Shown: one piece after another, positions 42,333 to 50,923 of the stretch
Layout: every line of letters begins with the position of its first letter
How positions within the stretch are numbered: position 1 is the stretch's first letter
Source: Mesorhizobium sp. INR15
GTDB taxonomy: Bacteria > Pseudomonadota > Alphaproteobacteria > Rhizobiales > Rhizobiaceae
DNA: 64,000 bases
Direction of reading: 5' to 3'
Assembly: GCF_015500075.1 (NCBI RefSeq)
Contig: NZ_CP045497.1
Coordinates: 62,001-126,000, forward strand
The notes under the pieces: model-generated
Database searches by the model: none
What the model was told of the DNA's origin: nothing
Seen by the model: the letters and a program-made list of their open reading frames with translations, nothing else
Made by a program: the position numbers and the translations under genes

Positions 42333-43527
42333 GGGGTCGGAACAAGAAGAGCAGTGCGAAATCGTACGCCGCCTTTATCACCAAAGACAGCAATTATCTT
42401 GAAAGCATTGGCCTAGCGTGCGATTCTTTCGGCACTGTTCGAGGGAGATACTGATGCGCGCGACGATGCTTGAAATGCTGTCTGGCATTCTGACTATCGA
42501 ACAGATGGTTTTGGCGTTTCAGGATGAAGAGCGCTGTCGGCGTTTGTTGGAGGGTATGGTGTGGCCAGATGGTCGAGTTTGCCCGTCCTGCGGCTACAAA
42601 CGTTCGATCGCCATAGCCGGCCGGGACATGGGAAAACGCCGCGCCCGGCCTGGACTGTATCAATGCTCGAGCGGTGATTGCCGGTTCCAGTTCACGGTGA
42701 CGACGCACACGCCTCTGCATTCCACAAAGTTGCCGCTGCGCACATGGCTGAAGGCGATGTGGTTGCTGCTGCAATCGGACAAGGGCCTGTCCTCGGTGCG
42801 GCTGGCGGAAACTCTTGGGGTGAGCCAACCGACCGCCTGGCGAATAGGCCACGCGTTGCGTCTCATGGTGGCGCGGGAAAACATGTTGGCCGGCACGGTG
42901 GAGATCGACCACTTCCATCTCGGCGGCAGGCCAAGGAAGCGGCCCGACGAGGCGCCGCCGGGACGTGGCCGCAAAGGTCAGGCAAACACGGAGAAAACAA
43001 CGGTTCTCGGCATGGTGCAGCGGCCCGCGGACAGGGTTCCCGGCACGCTTGCTGGCGATGCGCGCGCCGCGGTTGTCACCGGTCTCTCATTGCGAGCGGC
43101 AGAGGCGATCGGCGAGGGCTTTACAGATCACGAGACGGTCAATCACTCCAGCCGCGAATATGTTCGTGACGCGGTTCACGTCAATTCGGTGGAAGGCTTC
43201 AATTCCCGGATCCGCCGCACTATCGCGGGAGTATTTCCTCACATCAGTCCACAGCATGCCGACCTCTATTTCCACGAGATGGGTTTCCGCTGGTCCCAGC
43301 GCATCGTTACCGGTCAGGCGGTCAGGAAGACACGGCGTGGCCGCCAGGTCGTGCAAACTCTTTGGTCACGTGTGTCGCCAGCACCGCAATTGATGCAGGT
43401 CTTCCGATCCGCTACCGGGCGTCAGATGCGCAGAAGCCCGGATGGCGGCATCATCATCAAATCAGCAGTAACTGTCTTTGGTTGATAAAGGCCGCGTGTC
43501 TGGGAAAGCAAATCTTGTTCCGACCCC
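42333..43527 (+). mobile_element. Chimeric IS1595 copy 2 framed by Tn3-like terminal repeats
   Basis: The IS body is 42370-43493. The left flank begins GGGGTCGGAACAAGA (42333-42347). The right flank ends TCTTGTTCCGACCCC (43513-43527), a perfect 15-bp inverted repeat at the outer borders. The right 34 bp equal the Tn3 terminal repeat found at 27016-27049; the left 37 bp differ after the first 15. The 8 bp next to the IS do not match (TCGTACGC, GCGTGTCT), and the 5 bp outside the repeats do not match either. The structure looks like the product of recombination between two IS1595 copies in two Tn3-type ends. Confidence 0.7.
42454..43485 (+). CDS. IS1595-family transposase with internal deletion
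   Basis: 343 aa from ATG 42454 (MRATMLEMLSGILTIEQMVL). Zinc ribbon CPSCGYKRSIAIAGRDMGKR, helix-turn-helix LAETLGVSQPTAWRIGHALR and DDE part VEIDHFHLGGRPRKRP are present. Compared with copy 1, about 23 codons are missing between SLRAAE and AIGEGF, in frame. The lost piece includes MSDEAKAF, the probable middle catalytic Asp. From 42601 on it is nearly identical to copy 1; before that it is clearly diverged. Predicted inactive. Confidence 0.8.
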   Translation: MRATMLEMLSGILTIEQMVLAFQDEERCRRLLEGMVWPDGRVCPSCGYKRSIAIAGRDMGKRRARPGLYQCSSGDCRFQFTVTTHTPLHSTKLPLRTWLKAMWLLLQSDKGLSSVRLAETLGVSQPTAWRIGHALRLMVARENMLAGTVEIDHFHLGGRPRKRPDEAPPGRGRKGQANTEKTTVLGMVQRPADRVPGTLAGDARAAVVTGLSLRAAEAIGEGFTDHETVNHSSREYVRDAVHVNSVEGFNSRIRRTIAGVFPHISPQHADLYFHEMGFRWSQRIVTGQAVRKTRRGRQVVQTLWSRVSPAPQLMQVFRSATGRQMRRSPDGGIIIKSAVTVFG

Positions 43528-43796
43528 AGGAAGGCTGAGCCGCCGAAAAACAGGAGATAAAGCACCAGGAGTTCCGGCACGCTGCGCTCGATGGTCGTAT
43601 AAACGTCGGCGACCAGTCTCAATACCCGAATGCCAGACAGCTTGGCGCACGCGATCGCGCCACCGAAAAGAAATCCAAATGCGAAACCTATCGTTGACAC
43701 TGCTACCGTCATCGCGGCAGCGATGAGCAGCGGCTTTCCCCAGCCTTCGGGACCGAAGCCGACAATGTCGAAGAGTGCAGGCACGGCTTTTTCCAT
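43528..43796 (-). pseudogene. Polar amino-acid ABC permease, N-terminal fragment
   Basis: From ATG 43796: MEKAVPALFDIVGFGPEGWG, KPLLIAAAMTVAVSTIGFAF, GFLFGGAIACAKLSGIRVLR, YTTIERSVPELLVLYLLFFG. This is the N-terminus of a HisM/OccM-type permease with its first two membrane spans. The frame is cut at 43528 by the Tn3-like border, with about 150 residues missing. Likely an opine or basic amino-acid uptake gene destroyed by the insertion. Confidence 0.75.
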
Positions 43797-44074
43797 AGCT
43801 CTGGAGCGCCGATGTCCAGGCTGCCGATCAACAGCCTGCGGATCGAGGCCAGCAACACGGTACCGCTGGGCTATTCGGTCTCAACATCGACCATGAAGGG
43901 AATGTTTTCCGTCTGCGACCAGGGAACATCCGTGGGGGTGAGATACTTCAACCTGAACATCGTTTTGCCTATCTGCAACGTCCCGTCGACACGTCGATAA
44001 TCATCTGTTGTGACCGCCGACATTATCATCGAGCGGTTTGTCGATTGTGCCAGTCTGCCATAGTGCGCTCGAAG
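43797..44074 (-). other. Short unrecognised minus-strand frame
   Basis: About 280 bp. A frame at 43871-44020 (MSAVTTDDYRRVDGTLQIGK, then TMFRLKYLTPTDVPWSQTEN) has coding character and precedes the permease fragment on the same strand. I do not recognise it. It may be the end of a broken gene. Confidence 0.35.
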
Positions 44075-44230
44075 AAATGGTCGAGCGTGAAGGCATGGGG
44101 CATGAACATCGCTAAGCGCCGCGGTATGGCGCGGGCGCGCGTGGCGGTAGCCCGCAAGCTTGCCGTCATCCTGCACCGGATGTGGGCCGACGCGACCGAA
44201 TTCCGTTTGGGAAGGAGCCTGCCACCCTGG
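44075..44230 (+). pseudogene. IS110-family transposase, C-terminal fragment
   Basis: WGMNIAKRRGMARARVAVAR followed by KLAVILHRMWADATEFRLG is the last part of IS110-family transposases. No upstream RuvC-like domain is present. Probably a deletion remnant. Confidence 0.65.
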
Positions 44231-44672
44231 CGACGTGAACGGCCACGAACATCGAAGCAGCAAGGAAAGGAGCTTTCGCCCGAAAGGGCGATGCCCGGAT
44301 CGTTCCGTGGGGACGATGGCGAGGCGATCTCGTTGAGAGTCCCGAACCTGCCGCTAAACCCGGGAAGGTCGTGAAACAGATTGAGACGCCTCGCTCTCGT
44401 GATCCCATCATGCGGCGGCCTAGGCGCCGACCGCGAAGAGAAGCGAGTGACCCGCAGAACGGTCCAGGAAGAAAGTACAGGAGCACCTTGACCTCAACGA
44501 CCCCAATCAGAGAGGCCTCTTAGGCCCCTGTCTCAAAAACCGGCACCACCTCAGTGGCAGAGGGCTCCATACCGTTCAGAAACAACTCGTCCCGAAAGAT
44601 GTCGCGCAAGCGCCATGGCTTCCAGCCGCCGCTTATGCTTAGTGTTTTGTATTGGTTCAGGCATCGGCGACA
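44231..44672 (+). other. Intergenic stretch behind the IS110 remnant
   Basis: About 440 bp up to the nucleotidyltransferase gene. Probably the non-coding end of the IS110 element followed by old flanking DNA. No convincing gene; small frames on both strands show no family resemblance. Confidence 0.4.
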
Positions 44673-45818
44673 ATGACAGATAGCACCGGCACCGTCAGGC
44701 ATGCCCGGAACCCGGCGACAACTTTGCTGCCTTTGCAAACCTTCGTCGCCGCCTGCCTGCGCCGGAAGAATTCGGCGCCGGGCAGTATTGATGATCTCTC
44801 GCATGAGACAATCGATTGGCTGAAGACGGTCGAACTGGCAAACCGCGACCTGGTTGCCCCACCATTGTGGAGCGCGTTGCAAGAGATGTGCTGGGAAGGC
44901 CGCCTGCCCCCGGACGTGCGCGACTATCTCCGCTACATCCACGCCGAAAACGCCCGCTGCAACGAGCAGATCCGAACGCAATGCCTGCGCATCGGCCGCA
45001 TTCTTCACAGTGCGGGTGTCGAGGCCGTGCTCCTTAAGGGCGCCACATGGCTGTTCGAGGACTGGACAGCGCGCGGCGACCGCATGATGCGCGATATCGA
45101 CCTGCTGGTTTCCGCGGAGCAGTCAGGCCGCGCCAGGGCAGCCCTTGTCGCGTCCGGTTACGGAATTGCCGAAACGATTGCCGCTGAAGCCGGCAACATT
45201 CACGAACTGCCGCTTCTTTGCGAGGGTGAACCAGCCAATGTCGAGCTTCACGTCGAACTGTCGACGCGTGTCTGGTTGCTGCCGGGCCGCGAAATGCTAA
45301 GGGGCTCGCAACCTGTTGCAGCCGGATTGCGCATTCCGGAGCCGCGCTTCAGGATCGCCCACAACATCATCCACGCCCAGATCACCAATGGCGACTTCAT
45401 AGGCGGTGTTGTCAGCCTGCGCGATACACTCGACCTTGCACGGCTCACGCTGGCCCATTTCGATGCCGTCGACTGGAATTCCATGGCGGCAGACGCGAAG
45501 CAACGCGGCTATTTCCGTGAAATGTCCGGCGCCATACACAAGGCCGCGCGCTTTGGCGGCGCGCCTTTGCCCGCAGCTTTTGCAGAAGACCGCCGCGGAC
45601 ATTTTCACGCCGCCCGGTGCGACTTTCAACAGCGACTGCCGGTGGCCGATCGATGGCTGCGCAGGTTCGGCATATTGCGCCGCGCAACCGCCTGGGAGCG
45701 CGATTCCTATGTCCTTGGACTGGGCGACGACAGAAGCTTCGGCGCTTGGCTGCGCGTCAACCGGCGCCGCGCCGTCCGCACGGCACGCGCGCTGAAACGC
45801 GCCTGGCGCGGTCAATGA
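44673..45818 (+). CDS. Nucleotidyltransferase family protein (NTP_transf_5-like)
   Basis: 381 aa. The core AGVEAVLLKGATWLFEDWTA, then DRMMRDIDLLVSAEQSGRAR, has the LKG and RDIDLLV motifs of the NTP_transf_5 family; the two Asp of RDID are the metal-binding pair. Helical N- and C-terminal parts. Such proteins occur in surface-polysaccharide and peptide-modification loci; the substrate is unknown. ATG 44673 preferred over an upstream TTG (44652). Next gene starts about 90 bp on. Together with the PqqD-HprK gene it suggests a modification system. Confidence 0.8.
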   Translation: MTDSTGTVRHARNPATTLLPLQTFVAACLRRKNSAPGSIDDLSHETIDWLKTVELANRDLVAPPLWSALQEMCWEGRLPPDVRDYLRYIHAENARCNEQIRTQCLRIGRILHSAGVEAVLLKGATWLFEDWTARGDRMMRDIDLLVSAEQSGRARAALVASGYGIAETIAAEAGNIHELPLLCEGEPANVELHVELSTRVWLLPGREMLRGSQPVAAGLRIPEPRFRIAHNIIHAQITNGDFIGGVVSLRDTLDLARLTLAHFDAVDWNSMAADAKQRGYFREMSGAIHKAARFGGAPLPAAFAEDRRGHFHAARCDFQQRLPVADRWLRRFGILRRATAWERDSYVLGLGDDRSFGAWLRVNRRRAVRTARALKRAWRGQ

Positions 45819-45905
45819 GTTTGCCGGCGGTTTCGAGATGCTTGTGAAACGCGGCTCAACCCGATTAGGCTGGGCAGTCGCAATGAATTGGATTTGCTCG
45901 AGACC

Positions 45906-48200
45906 ATGAAAATTCCGATGCCGAATACAGCCGGTGCCGCGCCAGGCGTGCAATCCCTGCCGGCTGCGGCAAACGGGCCAAGCCCGCGCGAACGCGCCGA
46001 GGTCCTGGCGGCCAGGGGCAATCATGCCGAGGCGGTGACGGCTTGGCGCCAGGTGCTGGACCTTGCCTATGACGATGCCGACGCCGCCAACAAGCTTGGG
46101 CTGGCGCTGGCCGCCACCGGCAAGCACGACGAGGCAATCGCCGCGTTTCGGCGCGCCATCCAGTACGATGCGAGAACGCCCGCCCTCAGGCTCAATCTGG
46201 CAAACGCGCTGTTGAAGGGCGGGCGCCATGGCGACGCGCGCAACTGCTTCGAGGACTTTGTCGCCGGCGCGCCCAATGATGCCGATGCACTGGTTGGGCT
46301 CGCCAGGGCCATGCGCGCACAGGGCAAGCACGAGGAGGCGTTGAAGCCGCTGCAACGCGCCATCGATGTGAAAACGGATCATGTCGAAGCGCTGTTTGAA
46401 AAGGCCTCGGCGCTGAAGGCACTGAAGCGCAATGACGACGCCGACGCAGCCTACCGCCTCGTGCTGGCGCTTGACGGCAAGCATCGCGAGGCGGGGCTTG
46501 ACCTGGCAAAGATCCTCCACGAAGCCAAGCGCCACGATGAGGCGGTGTCTTTCCTGGACAAGGTCGTGTCGGATCATCCAGGCCACCTTGCAGGCTGGAT
46601 CGATCTGGGTTCGGCACTGCTTGGCACCAGGCAATACCCTCGCGCGCTGGACGCATACAAGAAGGCGCTGGCGATCCAGCCGGCTTCGGCGGCGGCGCTG
46701 TGCAACATGTCGCTGGCGCTGTTCGGCCTGGAACGTATGGAAGAAGGCATTGCCGCCTGCAAGAAAGCACTGGCGATCGAGCCGGCGTCGAACACCGCCC
46801 AGTTCAACATTGCCTGCATGCAGTTGGCACTCGGCAATTACCTCGAAGGCTGGACCGCCTATGAGTTCAGGCATGCCGGGCCTGGCAAGAAGGCGACCCG
46901 CGACGAAGCGCATGCCCCGCCGTGGTTCGGTGAAGACCTGCAAGGCAAGTCGATCCTCGTGCTGGGCGAGCAGGCCAATGGCGACTATCTGCAGTTTGCC
47001 CGCTATGCCAGCGCGTTGCAGGCAATGGGCGCCGCCGTTTCCATGCTGATTCCGAAGCGCCTGAAAGGCATTTTGTCAACGCTCCCGGGAAACGTCACGC
47101 TGGTTACCGATCTGAGCCCGGACGGTCGGTTCGATTATCAATGCTACATGATGAGCATACCGCTGCGCTTCGAGCGCCTTGGCCTGCCGATACCGGCCGA
47201 GCCCTACCTGTCAGCCGAACCGCAGCGTATCGCACGATGGGGCGCTGCGATCGGCGACCAGGGCTTCCGCATCGGCGTGGCATGGCAGGGCGGCCTTTAC
47301 GGCGAGCGCGAATCCACCCGCGCATTCACTCTGCAAAAGCTCCAGCCATTGTCCGCGGTCCCCGGCGTCAGGCTGATCAGCCTGCAGATCGGCAAAGGAT
47401 CCGAACAGATCGAGACCTTGCCGCCGGGCATGTCGGTCGCGACGCTCGGACCCGAATTCGACGCCGGCGAGTTCTCCTTTCTCGACACCGCCGCCGCGAT
47501 CATGGCGGTAGACCTTGTCGTGACTTGCGATACGTCGATCGCGCATCTGGCCGGAGCGCTGGGCAAACCCGTCTGGATCGCGCTCAACGAATCGGCCGAA
47601 TGGCGCTGGCAGCGCGCCAAGAGCACGACCGTCTGGTATCCGACGGTGAGACTTTTCCGGCAGAAGACCGCGCGCGACTGGGATCCGGTGTTCGACGAGA
47701 TGGCGGTGGCGCTGGCGGAGGTCGTGGCACGTCAACCGGCCCATCTGGCGACAAAGGCGCCCGCCAAAGCCACGTCAGGTCCAGCGCCTGCGCCCAATGT
47801 GGCAGTGTCCTGGGGCGAATGCGTCGACAAGATCACCATTCTCGAGATCAAGGCGGAACGGGTGCGCGCGCCCGAGGCGCTGGCCAACATCAAGCATGAG
47901 TTGGATGCGCTCAGGCCTTCACTATCGCGGCTTGGCAGCCTCTTGCCTCAGGTCGAGGAACGGCAACGCGAATTGCGTGCCATCAACGAGACGCTGTGGG
48001 GGATCGAGGATAAAATTCGAGAATGCGAGGCGAGGCAACAGTTCGACCAGCATTTCGTCGAACTCGCTCGCAGCGTCTATATCCAGAACGATGAGCGAGC
48101 ACGCGTCAAGCGCGCTATCAACGATCTTACGAGGTCGGCAATCGTCGAGGAGAAGTTCTATCGCCACTATGCATCGGAGGCGAGTTCCACCGCCGCCTGA
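45906..48200 (+). CDS. TPR protein with glycosyltransferase-like domain and DUF6165-like tail
   Basis: 764 aa. Residues about 25-330 are TPR repeats (AVTAWRQVLDLAYDDADAAN, IAAFRRAIQYDARTPALRLN, ALDAYKKALAIQPASAAALC). Residues about 340-620 resemble the GT9/heptosyltransferase-type domain that ends TPR proteins (VLGEQANGDYLQFARYASAL, VTCDTSIAHLAGALGKPVWI, STTVWYPTVRLFRQ). The tail (VSWGECVDKITILEIKAERV, NDERARVKRAINDL) fits DUF6165. Probably transfers a sugar to a protein or glycan; acceptor unknown. It converges with a Thr-rich secreted protein. ATG 45906 or TTG 45888 as start. Confidence 0.78.
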   Translation: MKIPMPNTAGAAPGVQSLPAAANGPSPRERAEVLAARGNHAEAVTAWRQVLDLAYDDADAANKLGLALAATGKHDEAIAAFRRAIQYDARTPALRLNLANALLKGGRHGDARNCFEDFVAGAPNDADALVGLARAMRAQGKHEEALKPLQRAIDVKTDHVEALFEKASALKALKRNDDADAAYRLVLALDGKHREAGLDLAKILHEAKRHDEAVSFLDKVVSDHPGHLAGWIDLGSALLGTRQYPRALDAYKKALAIQPASAAALCNMSLALFGLERMEEGIAACKKALAIEPASNTAQFNIACMQLALGNYLEGWTAYEFRHAGPGKKATRDEAHAPPWFGEDLQGKSILVLGEQANGDYLQFARYASALQAMGAAVSMLIPKRLKGILSTLPGNVTLVTDLSPDGRFDYQCYMMSIPLRFERLGLPIPAEPYLSAEPQRIARWGAAIGDQGFRIGVAWQGGLYGERESTRAFTLQKLQPLSAVPGVRLISLQIGKGSEQIETLPPGMSVATLGPEFDAGEFSFLDTAAAIMAVDLVVTCDTSIAHLAGALGKPVWIALNESAEWRWQRAKSTTVWYPTVRLFRQKTARDWDPVFDEMAVALAEVVARQPAHLATKAPAKATSGPAPAPNVAVSWGECVDKITILEIKAERVRAPEALANIKHELDALRPSLSRLGSLLPQVEERQRELRAINETLWGIEDKIRECEARQQFDQHFVELARSVYIQNDERARVKRAINDLTRSAIVEEKFYRHYASEASSTAA

Positions 48201-48257
48201 CAATGTTCTCTGTTCCACACAACCGGCAAGGGCGGATGAGCAGACCCGAGACGACCA

Positions 48258-48620
48258 CTAGATGCTGGTTGTGGTGTCTGTCGTCTGGGAGGTGGTGGTG
48301 TCCGTCGACGTGGTCGTCGTCGTGGTATCTGTGGTGGCTGTCGTGGTCGTCGTATCTGTGGTAGCTGTCGTTGTCGTCGTCGTATCAGTGGTCGCCGTCG
48401 TAGCCGTCGTGTCGGTGGTCGCCGTCGTTTCGGTAGGGTTGGTGGTGACCGTCAAGCTGCTGCTGCCGGCCGATGTGGCAAGGGCCGCGCGCGCGCTTCC
48501 GGTGGCCGAAAGCATCAGCACGACAGTTGGCGGCGTGGCCACTGCGAAACGGCCGCAGTTCTGAAGGAACTGGCGCCGCTGCGCGCTCAGGTTTTCGGCA
48601 TCGTTGCTGCTGTCAGTCAC
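48258..48620 (-). CDS. Exported Thr-rich repeat protein (Tat-type signal)
   Basis: 120 aa. The N-terminus has a twin-arginine motif and hydrophobic segment (QRRQFLQNCGRFAVATPPTV, VLMLSATGSARA). The mature part is almost only Thr with Ala, Asp and Ser in irregular TDTT/ATT units (TETTATTDTTATTATTDTTT and onward to TSQTTDTTTSI). There is no known domain. Such tails are unstructured and good O-glycosylation substrates. Position tail-to-tail with a TPR-glycosyltransferase-like gene and upstream of nothing else suggests it is the substrate or a surface stalk; this is inference. Confidence 0.65.
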   Translation of the reverse strand: MTDSSNDAENLSAQRRQFLQNCGRFAVATPPTVVLMLSATGSARAALATSAGSSSLTVTTNPTETTATTDTTATTATTDTTTTTTATTDTTTTTATTDTTTTTTSTDTTTSQTTDTTTSI

Positions 48621-48662
48621 GCATACACCCCATCTTCAACCATCCCCCCATTGGAAAGTACA

Positions 48663-49829
48663 CTATGGCTGGTGCCACTCCAACCCTGAAAGTGGCATTT
48701 TTTCCAGCATTTCCGCCGCTTGCACCGGATCGCTATAGCACAATCTGTAGTAGGCTGCCCGTTCGTGCCATCGCACGAGGCTGGCAACCGCTCTCTCATC
48801 GAAACCGGCGGGAACATAGACGGCCTGAGCCAGCAATTCGCTCAGTCCGGTCATCTTGTCGGTCGCGACAAGACCAGTCTCTAAATCTGGCTGATAGAAC
48901 GGGAAAACCACATGGCTGACCGGCGCGGCCAGCGCTTCCACCGCCAAGGGCAGGAACTTCACCTTGCGCGCGAAGCGTTCGTGCTCGCGGGCCTCGGCAA
49001 GCCGTGGATGCCATGTCTCCACAAGGGCGTAGTTTTCAGCCTTGATGCAAGGCGGAAATGGCAGCGCGCGCCAGCGCAAGTCACGATCGCACAGGACGAG
49101 TTCGTCCGAGCCGTAACGCCAACCTCTTGCGGCAAGCAGCGCGCTTAGTGTCGTCTTGCCGGAACCCGACGGTGCCGGGAGCAGCACGGCGTGCCCCTGG
49201 CGTTCGAGCATGGCGGCATGGAAAGCCAGCAGATGCGGCGTTTCGGGCACGATGGCCTGGATGATGGCCTGTTCCACCGCCGCCACCAAACCGTTTGGCG
49301 CGACCGTGGAAAGCCATTCGCCCGCGCTTGTCAGCCGGTAGCCGTCGTCGACGGCCTCGATCTCAAGCAGCAAGTCCGGCGCGTCGGCCCCTATTTCCAA
49401 TCCGTTCCCACCAATGCGCAGGCCGGCGAGGAGGTCGTCCAAGGCGGTGATCGCCAGTCCGGGCGCGGCAACGCGCAAAATCTTGTCGAACAGGCGATAG
49501 TCGACGCCGCCACGCTCCTGCGTCGCCGCGCGAATCCCGGCTTCGTCCAACGGTGGCGGCTCGGCTCCGGCCGTCCAGACGCCGAAGAACGTATCGAGCG
49601 CCAGTTCGAACCATTCGTCCGCTTGCCCGCCAGTGATCCTGAATGTGGCGGAAAGCCCGCGCCTGATTTCCTGCGGACCCAGCCCCTCGCCCATCGACGC
49701 CCAGACGAAAGCGGCAACCGCGTTGAGCGCGAACAACCGTTTGCTCGGCGCGTGAAAGATGACGGCCCCACCTTCAACAGGTTGGAAGGCAGCTTGTGCG
49801 GCGATGGAATTGAAATCAGGTCGGTCCAT
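48663..49829 (-). CDS. PqqD-like domain fused to an HprK-type kinase
   Basis: 388 aa. Residues about 15-90 resemble PqqD/RRE peptide-binding domains (VIFHAPSKRLFALNAVAAFV, then SATFRITGGQADEW). The C-terminal half has a P-loop APSGSGKTTLSALLAARGWR (residues 219 on), then YGSDELVLCDRDLRWRALPF, as in HPr kinase/phosphorylase. Separate PqqD-like and HprK-related genes are known in alphaproteobacterial HPr-rel-A loci; here they form one chain. It would phosphorylate a bound peptide or protein. ATG 49829 overlaps the upstream gene's end by 14 bp, so they are coupled. Confidence 0.75.
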   Translation of the reverse strand: MDRPDFNSIAAQAAFQPVEGGAVIFHAPSKRLFALNAVAAFVWASMGEGLGPQEIRRGLSATFRITGGQADEWFELALDTFFGVWTAGAEPPPLDEAGIRAATQERGGVDYRLFDKILRVAAPGLAITALDDLLAGLRIGGNGLEIGADAPDLLLEIEAVDDGYRLTSAGEWLSTVAPNGLVAAVEQAIIQAIVPETPHLLAFHAAMLERQGHAVLLPAPSGSGKTTLSALLAARGWRYGSDELVLCDRDLRWRALPFPPCIKAENYALVETWHPRLAEAREHERFARKVKFLPLAVEALAAPVSHVVFPFYQPDLETGLVATDKMTGLSELLAQAVYVPAGFDERAVASLVRWHERAAYYRLCYSDPVQAAEMLEKMPLSGLEWHQP

Positions 49830-50577
49830 CAATGGCGCCCGCGCGGAGCCAGGCACGCAGCACCAGCACCCGACCATCCTGCACCGTCAGTCGTGGCGCG
49901 GCGCCTGGCGCGAATATCAAGGCGCAATTGGCGGCGAGCGGCACCCCCCCATCGCCTGTGTGCTCCACTAAGACGACAGCGGCCGGCGGCGCCCCATTCG
50001 CCTCATCGAGAAACAGCAGGAATCCCGACAGGTCGCGTTCGTCCCCCAATGCCGGGTCAAGCATTCCGCGGCCCTTGCGATAGAGATGCACATCCAGGTG
50101 TGTGTCCTGGCCATCTTCGGTGGTGCCACCCGTCAACCGGCCGATCGCCTCGACAAGTTTTGCCGTGACTACCGCGGGCAAGGCGTCGAGTTCAATCTCA
50201 AGCGCCGCCTCGGTTGCAGGCCCAGCCTGAGGCGAAGCGTCAACCGCGCCGAAGAGCGCCTCGATCGAATTGGTATCGAAAACCTCCGGCAGCATGGCCG
50301 GCGACGTCCCATTGCCTTGCGCCGGAGGCAGACCAACGGTTGTACTGCCCCCTGCGCCCCGTTTGCCAATCGTCACCGCGACCAGCGACGACCGGGTCAG
50401 GAACATCCGCTCGCCGGACCGCGACTCGATCTGGATCAAGCCGTCGGGCGGCAAGGCCGAGTCCAGCGAGGCGCCGGGCAGTGCCGAAACCAGGCCGAAC
50501 ACCATGGGGTCGTCCTCATCGCAGACGAACTCCCAGGAATGACCGCCTTGCAGGGAAACCTTGATCGAGACATCCAT
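49816..50577 (-). CDS. Unrecognised protein coupled to the PqqD-HprK gene
   Basis: 253 aa, soluble, acidic, no signal peptide or membrane span. The N-terminal part (MDVSIKVSLQGGHSWEFVCD, LIQIESRSGERMFLTRSSLV) is β-rich. The C-terminal part (LDVHLYRKGRGMLDPALGDE, FLLFLDEANGAPPAAVVLVE, PRLTVQDGRVLVLRAWLR) vaguely recalls double-stranded β-helix oxygenases, but the HxD and distal His-Arg metal ligands are not convincing. First gene of a two-gene unit with the kinase. Function unknown; a modifying or scaffold role in the same pathway is the simplest reading. Confidence 0.6.
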   Translation of the reverse strand: MDVSIKVSLQGGHSWEFVCDEDDPMVFGLVSALPGASLDSALPPDGLIQIESRSGERMFLTRSSLVAVTIGKRGAGGSTTVGLPPAQGNGTSPAMLPEVFDTNSIEALFGAVDASPQAGPATEAALEIELDALPAVVTAKLVEAIGRLTGGTTEDGQDTHLDVHLYRKGRGMLDPALGDERDLSGFLLFLDEANGAPPAAVVLVEHTGDGGVPLAANCALIFAPGAAPRLTVQDGRVLVLRAWLRAGAIDGPT

Positions 50578-50923
50578 TCCAAGAACCCCGTCGCCTGCTC
50601 TTCGCCCCGCGCCGCAGCGGATTTCGCTTTTCCCGGCAAGCGTTTCTTAGCAGGCAACCGCCGCGCACCAACGCCGCATAATATCGCTTATGGTGCGAGG
50701 TGGTCAAATGCGGGTAGGGCGCTTTCGGAATCATTGGCCGGCTTAACCGGGCGTAATGATCTCGCAAAGAAACCGGCAATGGCCGACATGGGCCCGAAAC
50801 TCGACTGGCCGCTTGTTTCAGAAGCGCGCAATGCAGACTTACGTAGGTGTTGGTGGGGAGAGGAAGGCACGTCATGGGTCCACGGATACCCTTGAATCCG
50901 CGGCTTGTCGGGAACGCTTGCCC
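50578..50923 (-). other. Intergenic stretch, nothing recognised
   Basis: About 345 bp between the end of the sugar-transport operon and the start of the unknown gene, both on the minus strand. It must hold the promoter of the latter; I found no clear motif. Confidence 0.45.

Noticed and set aside
45297..46943. 548-codon open frame on the minus strand
   Set aside because: It lies antisense to the nucleotidyltransferase and TPR genes, which have clear family motifs. Its residues show no family and follow the codon-position bias of the opposite strand.
48262..48460. Repetitive GTCGTC/GTGGT tract as a CRISPR-like array
   Set aside because: Units are short and irregular with no spacers of constant length; it is a coding repeat for Thr.
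48262..48564. Val-rich open frame opposite the Thr-rich protein
   Set aside because: Product of the low-complexity repeat read on the other strand. It has no signal, no start context and no partner, whereas the minus-strand frame has a Tat signal peptide.
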